From NCBI GenBank assembly GCA_903884915.1, contig CAISGS010000377.1:1-5426 (forward strand): 5,426 nt of DNA, in the 5' to 3' direction. Below the pieces are notes generated by a model that saw nothing but the letters and a program-made list of their open reading frames with translations, was not told where the DNA came from and did not search any database. Every line of letters starts with the position of its first letter. Position 1 is the stretch's first letter. Below, one piece after another: positions 1-5,426 of the stretch. The position numbers and the translations under genes were made by a program. The DNA comes from an uncultured Caulobacteraceae bacterium (GTDB lineage: Bacteria; Pseudomonadota; Alphaproteobacteria; Caulobacterales; Caulobacteraceae).

Positions 1-869
1 CCCTTGACCGCATTGAACAGCGACCACCAGTCCAGCGCCTGTTCATCAACCTTGAGACCGCTGGTCTGTTCCCAGAGCTTCAAGGCCTCAGTGCGGGTCA
101 GCATGCCTCCGACCTTGTCGGGATCATAATGGCCCCAAAGCGGATCAATGGCCCAGCCCAGATCTTCCATCGGATCGCCCAGATGGGCCATTTCCCAATC
201 AAGGATGGCGATGATCTTGCCCTCCCCATCATGCAGGAAATTGCCCGTGCGATAGTCGCCGTGGACGACGCTGATCTTCTGAGCGGGCGGCGGTGGATTG
301 CGCCGAAGCTTGCGGATCGCGGCCCAAACGATGGGTTGAGGGTGCAGTTGGTCAGTCTCAATCACGTTCGCCCAATAGTCCAATTCCTTGGACCAGCAGG
401 CGGCCAGTTCGGGCATTTCAGCCACCTCACTGATCGGCAGGCCAACCGGATCGGCCTTGGCGATGATGCCAAGGCTTGAGAAGAACTGCTCACCGATGGT
501 GGCCGCGTGGACGCCGTAAGCATCGACTGTAAAGGGACTGGCAGCCTTGCCGCCGTCTATCCGCCCCATGATAAAGAAGGGACGCTCCAACTCGGTCTCA
601 GCCATTTCCAGAGCCACCGGCTCAGGCGCAGGAACCCCGCGACCATAGAAGGACTGAACGGCCAGAAACTCTAGCCGCCGGTCGGTGTCGATCAGGCTAC
701 CGACGGGGTCGCGGCGCAGGATCAAGCCCTTGCGCTCGCCATCGACGTCAACATCGAACTGGTAAGTTTCGCGGCTCGCCCCGCCCGGAATGCGGGTCAG
801 GTCGAGCACCTGAACCGGGTGCCCCCACAGTCGGCCCAGATAGGCGGAAAGTTGATCGGCTAAACTCAT
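1..869 (-). CDS. Phosphotransferase family protein (APH/choline-kinase fold), 3' end outside window
   Basis: Predicted cytosolic small-molecule kinase of the aminoglycoside-phosphotransferase superfamily (COG3173-like, related to the kinase domains of ACAD10/ACAD11). 289 codons are visible from the ATG at 869-867; the frame stays open to the window edge, and relatives are about 340-360 residues, so the C-terminus is missing. Seen in the translation: a glycine loop GGASRET (residues 29-35), a beta strand ending LILRRDP (49-55) where the ATP-binding basic residue is expected, the catalytic loop HGDYRTGNF (203-211, with D205 as likely base and N210 as metal ligand), the metal-binding ILDWE (222-226, D224) and the family hallmark HLGDPMEDLGW (229-239). 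The start codon overlaps the stop of the preceding gene as ATGA, and only a weak GGA lies upstream, so it is probably translated by coupling. The substrate is unknown. Antibiotic resistance is unlikely, because this subfamily is usually metabolic. The family call is secure, the substrate is not. Confidence 0.9.
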   Translation of the reverse strand, partial: MSLADQLSAYLGRLWGHPVQVLDLTRIPGGASRETYQFDVDVDGERKGLILRRDPVGSLIDTDRRLEFLAVQSFYGRGVPAPEPVALEMAETELERPFFIMGRIDGGKAASPFTVDAYGVHAATIGEQFFSSLGIIAKADPVGLPISEVAEMPELAACWSKELDYWANVIETDQLHPQPIVWAAIRKLRRNPPPPAQKISVVHGDYRTGNFLHDGEGKIIAILDWEMAHLGDPMEDLGWAIDPLWGHYDPDKVGGMLTRTEALKLWEQTSGLKVDEQALDWWSLFNAVK

Positions 870-1975
870 TTTGCAAAGTCCGTCACGCCGGTGAAGCCTG
901 CAGGCTCATAGGCCCCCATCACCAGTTGCTCCAGCACCCCGCGACCAACCCGCGTGCGGCCATGGGCATCGACATAGGTGACCTTGGAGACAGCTTGGAT
1001 ATGTAGATTGTGCATCTGCTGGACATCGACATCCTTCAGGATGATGTCCTCACGCTCGACCTCGAGCATCCCGTGCGAAATACCGTGGCCCCAGGTCGGG
1101 TGGGTGTAGCCAATGCCGCGCATATAGAACTGATGTTCCGGCTCAAAGGTCACCGACCCCTTGCCGCCGTCCTCATCGACCAGATCAATCACCGCGCGGG
1201 TGGCGTGACGGGTGCCGGACTTCCACTCGATCTTGGCCTTGGCAGCCTCAAAGTGAGCATGTTCCTCCGCATTGGACTGATCCGCAGCCCAGACCGCGCG
1301 CGTGTTCCAAGGCCGTCCATGGGCGTCATCATTGGTGTGGAAGAAGAAGCTACCATCCTCAAAGCTGGTCGGGGACCAGAGCCAGTAGAACTGCATCGGC
1401 GCAGGCGGCATCATCTCTTGCGGATCGCGTGAGCCGACAGGACGCACGCCCCATGAGCGGTCACGGGTGCCACAAAAGCCGTCGACGCTCTCGCGCTTGC
1501 CGTCGACCTCGATCCAACCCGTATAGTGGCCGTTCTGGGTCAGGCGGGTATAGTCCATGAAGGCGCGCGGACCGATGCGGCGCATGAAGCGCGGCTCTTC
1601 GATCGGGAAGGACCGGCCGACAAATTCGATATCGGCCTTAATGCCGTTCGCGGCGTCATCGACAAGGACCCGCAGCCTTTGCAGAGGCTCTTGGATCTCG
1701 ATGCTGATCGGACCAGCGGCAATGTTCATCCGCTCCATATTCAGACAGGCACTGGCATGGAGACAGATCTGCACCCCATCGCGGACGACACTGAAATGGG
1801 CGTCAATGACGTTCAGATGCGGATAGACCCCAAGGGCCACGGCGAACATCCGGTCGCCTTCGGCCGCATAGCCATTGAAGAAATAGCGGTCGTAGAAATT
1901 CCGGTCGGTGCCGGAATAGGCGATAGGCTCAGGGGTCTGGTGAAGGGGATAGTCGTCCCCGCGGGTCAAGGTCAT
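866..1975 (-). CDS. Uncharacterised DUF7064/DUF7065-type protein, possibly lipocalin-like
   Basis: A 369-residue soluble protein with no signal peptide or membrane segment. I recognise it as the uncharacterised family now split into DUF7065 (N-terminal) and DUF7064 (C-terminal) domains. Hallmarks seen: GDDYPLHQTPEPI (6-18), NFYDRYFFNGY (26-36), GTRDRSWGVRP (169-179) and an aromatic stretch QFYWLW (195-200). The rest is beta-rich with scattered His and Trp. The motif around R171-R178 resembles the D-x-x-WG element of the AttH/CrtC hydratase group, so a lipocalin-like barrel acting on a hydrophobic substrate is my inference, not established. Start choice: an in-frame GTG at 2005 would add ten residues, but the ATG at 1975 has AAGGA eight bases upstream. 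It is first in a two-gene unit with the downstream kinase (4-bp stop/start overlap), so the two probably share a pathway. The family call comes from memory of motifs; molecular function is unknown. Confidence 0.82.
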   Translation of the reverse strand: MTLTRGDDYPLHQTPEPIAYSGTDRNFYDRYFFNGYAAEGDRMFAVALGVYPHLNVIDAHFSVVRDGVQICLHASACLNMERMNIAAGPISIEIQEPLQRLRVLVDDAANGIKADIEFVGRSFPIEEPRFMRRIGPRAFMDYTRLTQNGHYTGWIEVDGKRESVDGFCGTRDRSWGVRPVGSRDPQEMMPPAPMQFYWLWSPTSFEDGSFFFHTNDDAHGRPWNTRAVWAADQSNAEEHAHFEAAKAKIEWKSGTRHATRAVIDLVDEDGGKGSVTFEPEHQFYMRGIGYTHPTWGHGISHGMLEVEREDIILKDVDVQQMHNLHIQAVSKVTYVDAHGRTRVGRGVLEQLVMGAYEPAGFTGVTDFAK

Positions 1976-2100
1976 GGTCGTTGTCCTTCGCTCTATCGTT
2001 TCCACACCCAGCTCAAACCGTCTGTCGCGGCCATATCGCTTTGTTGAGGGTCACGTTAAGGTCCTGTGCAGGCTTTGCAACGGTGACGAAGGGTCAAGCA
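1976..2100. promoter_or_regulatory. Divergent intergenic region between the DUF7064-type gene and the DUF423 gene
   Basis: These 125 bp must carry promoters for both the leftward two-gene unit and the rightward DUF423 gene. On the minus strand a weak candidate pair is TTAACG (2059-2054) and GATATG (2037-2032) with 16-bp spacing, which would give a leader of about 50 nt; the match to consensus is poor. No convincing -35/-10 pair is seen on the plus strand. Ribosome binding sites are clear on both sides: AAGGA (minus strand, eight bases before the ATG at 1975) and GAAGGG (2088-2093, seven bases before the ATG at 2101). Confidence 0.45.
2050..2087. repeat. Nested imperfect inverted repeat, candidate operator or leader hairpin
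   Basis: Outer arms GTCACGTT (2050-2057) and AACGGTGAC (2079-2087) are complementary apart from one extra G. Inside them AAG (2058-2060) can pair with CTT (2073-2075), and CCTG (2063-2066) with CAGG (2069-2072). The inner and outer arms are almost concentric (centres 2067.5 and 2068.5). As RNA on the plus strand it would fold into a bulged hairpin ending one base before the ribosome binding site GAAGGG of the DUF423 gene. As DNA it could be a dimeric-repressor site shared by both divergent genes. This was found by eye with no statistical test. Confidence 0.4.
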
Positions 2101-2487
2101 ATGACGTCGAGACAAAATAACCTGTTGGCACTGGCTGCGCTGAGCGGATTGATCGCCGTTGGGGCCGGAGCCTTCGGCGCTCACGCGATCACGGACCTAA
2201 AGGCACAGGACTGGCTCAAGACCGGCGCGCACTATCAGTTGGTCCACGCGGTCGCCGCCTTGGTGGCCTTGAGCCTTGCCCAAGCGGGGTTAGCGCGGAT
2301 GCAGACCGTGGCCAGCCTTTTCGTCGGTGGCGGCCTGATCTTTGCCGGAACGCTCTATGCGATGGCGCTCGGAGCCCCTCGGATCTTGGGCGCCGTTACG
2401 CCCATCGGAGGGCTTTGCCTCATGGCGGGTTGGAGCCTCTTGGCTTGGCAGGCCTACCGTGCGGACTTGGGCAAGGCTAAGCCGTAA
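2101..2487 (+). CDS. DUF423 family small inner-membrane protein (YgdD type)
   Basis: A 128-residue hydrophobic protein of the DUF423/COG2363 family, of typical length. Family signatures seen: GAGAFGAHA (21-29) at the end of the first membrane helix, the WLKTGAHYQLVHA segment (38-50), and a C-terminal LGAVTPIGG (96-104) followed by GW (110-111). About four membrane helices are expected, near residues 8-29, 45-62, 69-90 and 99-119, with a short polar tail. The ATG at 2101 was chosen because GAAGGG lies seven bases upstream and the family starts a few residues before the first helix; upstream in-frame codons would add a 40-residue non-homologous extension. The molecular function of the family is not established. 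The gene is divergent from the DUF7064-type gene, and its last 34 bases overlap the 3' end of the convergent transporter gene. The family is confident, the role is unknown. Confidence 0.93.
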   Translation: MTSRQNNLLALAALSGLIAVGAGAFGAHAITDLKAQDWLKTGAHYQLVHAVAALVALSLAQAGLARMQTVASLFVGGGLIFAGTLYAMALGAPRILGAVTPIGGLCLMAGWSLLAWQAYRADLGKAKP

Positions 2488-3656
2488 AGGGCCAGCGCGC
2501 TGCCAAAGACACTGACCAAGATAATCAGGGCCATGGGCTTGGCGCTTCCATCATGCATCATCCCTGCCAGAGCCGAAGACACGGCTCCAACGCCAAAGGC
2601 TGATCCGCCCAGCATGGCCGCGACCGATCCGGCGCGCAGGGGATCGATGCTCAAGGCCCCCGCCGCCGTATTGGACTGCATGAAGCCAAAGGTGCTCATC
2701 AGGGCAAAGATCGGCAAAAACACGCCCCAAAATCCGCCAAAGCCGGTCAAGGTCGTGACCATCATCACGACCCCAATCACCAAGGTCACGAGGCTGGCGA
2801 CACTCAAGATCCGATCCAGACTATGGCGACGCAGCAGGTGACGGTTCACCTGACCTGCACCAATCAATCCGACCGCATTGACCCCGAAATAGAGCCCAAA
2901 CTGCCCCGGCGAAATGCCGTAGGTGGTGATGAACAGGTCCGCTGACGACGAGACATAGGCAAAGAGACAGGCGCTATTGAGCGCCCCAGCCAACAGATAG
3001 CCCATCAGACGGGGATTTTTCAGCAAGATGCCATAGGCCTGAAACGGGTTCTCCGCCCGCGCTTGGGCCGCCGTCTCGGGCGAGCGCGTTTCCTTCAGCA
3101 AGAAAATCACGGCCATACCGACCGTCGTTCCAAACAGGGCTAGGCACCAGAAGATCGCCCGCCAGCCCGCAAGGCTCAGCACGACACTGCCCACCATAGG
3201 GGCAAGGATCGGGGCCATGCCCATGACGAGGCTCATCAGAGAGAAAATCCGGGCCATCTCCTGATTGTTGAACAGGTCGCGCACGACGGCGCGGGATACC
3301 ACGGCTCCTGCACATCCGCCCAAGGCCTGAGCCACCCGTGCCGCCCACAGAACCTCAATGGTTGGGGCAAGGGCGCAGGCGATGGATGAGGCGACATAGA
3401 CACTGATGCCAATCAAAACCGGCAGTCGCCGTCCGAACCGATCAGAGGCTGGACCGACAAAGAACTGACCAAAGGCTAGGCCAGCGAAAAATACCGCCAA
3501 ACTGGTCTGAACGGCCTGCGGTGTCGTGTGAAGCTCGCGGCCAATGGCGGGGAAGCTTGGCAAGTACATGTCGATAGACATGGGCGCGAAGGCGGTCATG
3601 GTGCCCAGCAGCATCACAATGCCAAAGGTCGACGAACGGGTTTGGGTCTCGGTCAT
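2454..3656 (-). CDS. Bcr/CflA family multidrug efflux MFS transporter
   Basis: A 400-residue, twelve-helix inner-membrane exporter of the major facilitator superfamily, drug:H+ antiporter group, Bcr/CflA subfamily; length is normal for these (about 390-410). Seen: PMSIDMYLPSFP in helix 1 (25-36), the signature of this subfamily including the conserved membrane Asp (D29); motif A GPASDRFGRRL between helices 2 and 3 (68-78); and ARVAQALGG with SRAVVRDLF (106-129) in the helix 4 region. The C-terminal half is glycine-rich hydrophobic helices without truncation. Start: an in-frame GTG at 3674 would add six residues, but the ATG at 3656 fits family N-termini better; neither has a strong ribosome binding site. 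Relatives export bicyclomycin, chloramphenicol or sulfonamides, but the substrate cannot be predicted here. It is divergent from the epoxide hydrolase and overlaps DUF423 at its 3' end. Confidence 0.93.
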   Translation of the reverse strand: MTETQTRSSTFGIVMLLGTMTAFAPMSIDMYLPSFPAIGRELHTTPQAVQTSLAVFFAGLAFGQFFVGPASDRFGRRLPVLIGISVYVASSIACALAPTIEVLWAARVAQALGGCAGAVVSRAVVRDLFNNQEMARIFSLMSLVMGMAPILAPMVGSVVLSLAGWRAIFWCLALFGTTVGMAVIFLLKETRSPETAAQARAENPFQAYGILLKNPRLMGYLLAGALNSACLFAYVSSSADLFITTYGISPGQFGLYFGVNAVGLIGAGQVNRHLLRRHSLDRILSVASLVTLVIGVVMMVTTLTGFGGFWGVFLPIFALMSTFGFMQSNTAAGALSIDPLRAGSVAAMLGGSAFGVGAVSSALAGMMHDGSAKPMALIILVSVFGSALALYGLALPKSAR

Positions 3657-3792
3657 GGGCAGGTCATGAACCACCCTGCAAGGCGGGGCAAGCCCAAGGT
3701 GGCAAAAGAGCTTGGCACAGAGCCCCTCTGCCCCCTATCCATACAGTCAAGATGAAGGCGGACCGAAAAGGTCTAGGGGATGGGGTAAAGAC
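3657..3792. promoter_or_regulatory. Divergent intergenic region between the MFS exporter and the epoxide hydrolase
   Basis: These 136 bp hold the control signals of both divergent genes. Rightward, TTGGCA (3712-3717, one mismatch to TTGACA) lies 18 bp before TATCCA (3736-3741, a weak -10), giving a leader of roughly 45 nt to the epoxide hydrolase ATG. Leftward, TTGACT (3750-3745, one mismatch) is a good -35, but no clear -10 follows. Between the rightward boxes sits a perfect CAGAG-CCC-CTCTG palindrome (3718-3730), placed where a repressor could block transcription. The ribosome binding site for the hydrolase is the purine run at 3775-3785 (AGGGGA and GGGG). Confidence 0.4.
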
Positions 3793-4752
3793 ATGACCGC
3801 ACTGCAACGGCTGATGCCGCCGGTCCAATATGCCGAACTCAACGGCATCCGCATGGCCTTCTATGAGGCCGGTCCGCGCGGCGGCATTCCGGTGATCTTC
3901 TGTCACGGCTGGCCAGAACTGGCCTTTTCTTGGCGCCATCAACTGAAGGGCTTGGGTGATGCTGGGCGTTGGGTGATCGCACCCGATCAGCGCGGCTATG
4001 GCCTGACCTCCTCGCCCGAGGCCGTCACCGACTTTGATATGCAGCACCTGACCGACGATCTGATTGGGCTGCTGGACCATCTGGGCATCGAGAAGGCCAT
4101 CTGGTGCGGGCACGACTGGGGCGGGCTGATCGCTTGGCAAATGCCCCTTCGTCATCCGGATCGCACCGCCGGGGTCATGGGCTTGAACACCCCCTTCATC
4201 CCGCGCCTGTCCCGCGACCCCATCGCGCTCTATCGCGAGAACTTGGGCGAGGACATGTACATCGTCTATTTCCAAAAGCCGGGTGAGGCTGAGGCCGTCT
4301 TTGAGGCCGATCTGGAAAGGACCTTCCGGTTCAACCTGCGCCGACCCAATGCCGCCATGGCCGCTCAGGTGCGTGAGCCGATCTACAAGGCCATACCGAA
4401 CTTTGTGCCTAGCGAGACCGACAGCCCGATCCTGACGGATGAGGAACTGGGGGTCTATGTCGAGATGTATCGCCATTCTGGATTTCGCGGCGGCATCAAC
4501 TGGTATCGCAACTTTACCCGCAACTGGGAGAACTCCGCCCATCTGGTAGACCGGGTCGATGTGCCCTCGCTGATGGTCATGGCCGAGAAGGACGCCGTCC
4601 TGCCGCCCTCCATGGCCGACAAGATGGGCAAATATTGTTCGGATCTCGAAAAGGCGCTGGTCCTTGATTCCGGCCACTGGACCCAGCAGGAAAAGCCCGA
4701 AGAAGTGAATGCGATCTTTTTAGACTGGCTCAATCGCCGGTTTCCGCGCTAG
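3793..4752 (+). CDS. Epoxide hydrolase, alpha/beta-hydrolase fold (sEH-like)
   Basis: A 319-residue cytosolic enzyme that hydrolyses epoxides to vicinal diols through a covalent ester on an aspartate. The complete catalytic set is visible: oxyanion motif HGWPE (38-42); nucleophile D108 in GHDWGG (106-111); cap-domain ring-opening tyrosines Y159 in YFQKPGEAE (159-167) and Y238 in NWYRN (236-240); charge-relay D267 in AEKDAVLPP; and base H295 in GHWTQQEKP. Each matches the human soluble epoxide hydrolase C-terminal domain (D335, Y383, Y466, D496, H524). The two cap tyrosines argue against haloalkane or fluoroacetate dehalogenases. No signal peptide. The ATG at 3793 follows a purine-rich ribosome binding site; an in-frame TTG at 3712 would add 27 non-conserved residues and is rejected. 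The aminopeptidase gene starts 9 bp after the stop, so the two are probably one transcript. The substrate (fatty, terpenoid or xenobiotic epoxide) is unknown. Confidence 0.96.
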   Translation: MTALQRLMPPVQYAELNGIRMAFYEAGPRGGIPVIFCHGWPELAFSWRHQLKGLGDAGRWVIAPDQRGYGLTSSPEAVTDFDMQHLTDDLIGLLDHLGIEKAIWCGHDWGGLIAWQMPLRHPDRTAGVMGLNTPFIPRLSRDPIALYRENLGEDMYIVYFQKPGEAEAVFEADLERTFRFNLRRPNAAMAAQVREPIYKAIPNFVPSETDSPILTDEELGVYVEMYRHSGFRGGINWYRNFTRNWENSAHLVDRVDVPSLMVMAEKDAVLPPSMADKMGKYCSDLEKALVLDSGHWTQQEKPEEVNAIFLDWLNRRFPR

Positions 4753-4761
4753 GGCGAGACC

Positions 4762-5426
4762 ATGGACCCGACAACCGCCTCGACCCTCGCCAGCCCCGCC
4801 ATGCGCCGGGGCCTCTATATTGAGAACCAGCCCTTCAACAGCGGCTATCTGCCCGAACAAGACGGCCATTCGGTCTTTTTCGAACAGTGCGGGCGGCCCA
4901 AGGGCAAGCCCTGCCTGATCCTTCATGGCGGGCCGGGTGGTGCGATCAACCCGACCATGAGGCGCTATTTCGACCCTTCACGCTGGCACATGGTCCTGTT
5001 TGATCAGCGGGGATGCGGACGCTCGACCCCCAATGCGTCGCTCGAGGATAATACGACCTGGACCCTGATCGAGGATATTGAGCGACTGCGCGTGCAGCTC
5101 GGGCTTGAAAAATGGACCGTCTTTGGAGGCTCATGGGGCTCGACGCTGGCCCTTGCCTACGCCATCACCCATCCCGAACGGGTCGAGGCTCTGGTTCTGC
5201 GCGGCATCTTTATGGGCTCACAGCGCGAGTTGCATTGGTTCTATCAGAACGGCGCCTCCATGCTGTTCCCCGATGTCTGGGAACGCTATGTCGCGCCAAT
5301 CCCGATGGCAGAGCGCGGCAATCTGATGGCGGCTTTCCATAAGCGACTGACCGGCTCTGACACCGTCGCACAAGCTGAGGCGGCAGCGGCTTGGAGCCAA
5401 TGGGAGGGCGATACCATCTCCATCCG
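4762..5426 (+). CDS. pip: Prolyl aminopeptidase (proline iminopeptidase), 3' end outside window
   Basis: N-terminal 221 codons of an alpha/beta-hydrolase serine peptidase (family S33, EC 3.4.11.5) that releases N-terminal proline from peptides in the cytosol; the full family length is about 310-320 residues. Seen: RRGLY near the N-terminus (15-19), oxyanion loop HGGPGG (55-60), DQRGCGRS (81-88), nucleophile S124 in GGSWGS (122-127), the segment HPERVEALVLRGIF (137-150) typical of Pip, and WSQWEG (211-216). E215 lies 91 residues after the nucleophile, the same spacing as Ser113/Glu204 in the Serratia enzyme, where that Glu helps bind the substrate amino group. The catalytic Asp and His lie beyond the window. 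The ATG at 4762 is taken as start, with AGGG spanning the previous stop as a modest ribosome binding site; an ATG at 4801 is a possible shorter start just before RRGLY. It is probably co-transcribed with the epoxide hydrolase. Confidence 0.93.
   Translation, partial: MDPTTASTLASPAMRRGLYIENQPFNSGYLPEQDGHSVFFEQCGRPKGKPCLILHGGPGGAINPTMRRYFDPSRWHMVLFDQRGCGRSTPNASLEDNTTWTLIEDIERLRVQLGLEKWTVFGGSWGSTLALAYAITHPERVEALVLRGIFMGSQRELHWFYQNGASMLFPDVWERYVAPIPMAERGNLMAAFHKRLTGSDTVAQAEAAAAWSQWEGDTISI

Noticed and set aside
129..479. Plus-strand open frame of 116 codons opposite the kinase gene
   Set aside because: It covers the kinase catalytic loop and metal-binding motifs in antisense; the kinase reading is far better supported.
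1..869. Reading the kinase as an antibiotic-resistance aminoglycoside phosphotransferase
   Set aside because: Its motifs (ILDWE, HLGDPMEDLGW) are those of the metabolic COG3173-type branch, it is coupled to a metabolic-looking gene, and no mobile element is near.
1526..2047. Plus-strand open frame of 173 codons opposite the N-terminal part of the DUF7064-type gene
   Set aside because: Antisense to a well-supported coding region, low-complexity composition and no known motif.
2493..2502. Perfect palindrome CAGCGCGCTG just after the DUF423 stop, considered as a terminator
   Set aside because: No T-tract follows on either strand, a self-complementary 10-mer leaves no loop, and it lies inside the exporter coding region. 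Probably chance in GC-rich sequence.
2974..3348. Second minus-strand frame of 124 codons inside the exporter gene
   Set aside because: Out of frame with a continuous twelve-helix transporter; it is Gly/Arg/Pro-rich and without family resemblance.
3712..3730. TTGGCACAG as the -24 part of a sigma-54 promoter
   Set aside because: No GC element lies at the required spacing downstream, so only a sigma-70-type reading is kept.
3664..4677. Long open frame (337 codons) on the minus strand, antisense to the epoxide hydrolase
   Set aside because: It lies wholly against a gene with a complete catalytic set. Its translation is rich in Gly, His, Gln and Asp with no recognisable domain, as expected of a frame left open by GC-biased codons on the other strand.

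Overview
The window looks like ordinary chromosomal DNA of a moderately GC-rich alphaproteobacterium. The best guess is Caulobacterales or Sphingomonadales. This rests on gene types (a phosphotransferase paired with a DUF7064/7065-type protein, an sEH-like epoxide hydrolase), GC-rich third codon positions and dense packing; there is no rRNA or marker gene to confirm it. I see no mobile element, tRNA, rRNA, CRISPR array or phage gene, and no stretch over 300 bases without a gene.

Layout. (1) Positions 1-1975, minus strand: a two-gene unit. The upstream gene (866-1975) encodes an uncharacterised protein with a GTRDRSWGVR motif. The downstream gene (1-869, 3' end cut off by the window) encodes an aminoglycoside-phosphotransferase-fold small-molecule kinase. 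Stop and start overlap as ATGA, so translation is probably coupled. (2) Positions 1976-2100: a 125-bp divergent region containing a nested inverted repeat that ends directly against the ribosome binding site of the next gene. (3) Positions 2101-2487, plus strand: a small DUF423 (YgdD-type) inner-membrane protein. (4) Positions 2454-3656, minus strand: a Bcr/CflA-type major facilitator drug exporter, whose 3' end overlaps the DUF423 gene tail-to-tail by 34 bp. (5) Positions 3657-3792: a second divergent region with a candidate promoter and a short palindrome. (6) Positions 3793-5426, plus strand: an epoxide hydrolase with a full catalytic set, followed after 9 bp by the N-terminal two thirds of a prolyl aminopeptidase, cut off by the window edge.

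How the genes may work together. The kinase and the DUF7064/7065-type protein most likely act on one small-molecule or lipid substrate, but that substrate cannot be read from the sequence. The epoxide hydrolase, aminopeptidase and efflux pump fit a general detoxification and scavenging neighbourhood. No obviously new multi-gene system is visible. The kinase/DUF7064 pair is the part with least known biology and the best place to look.
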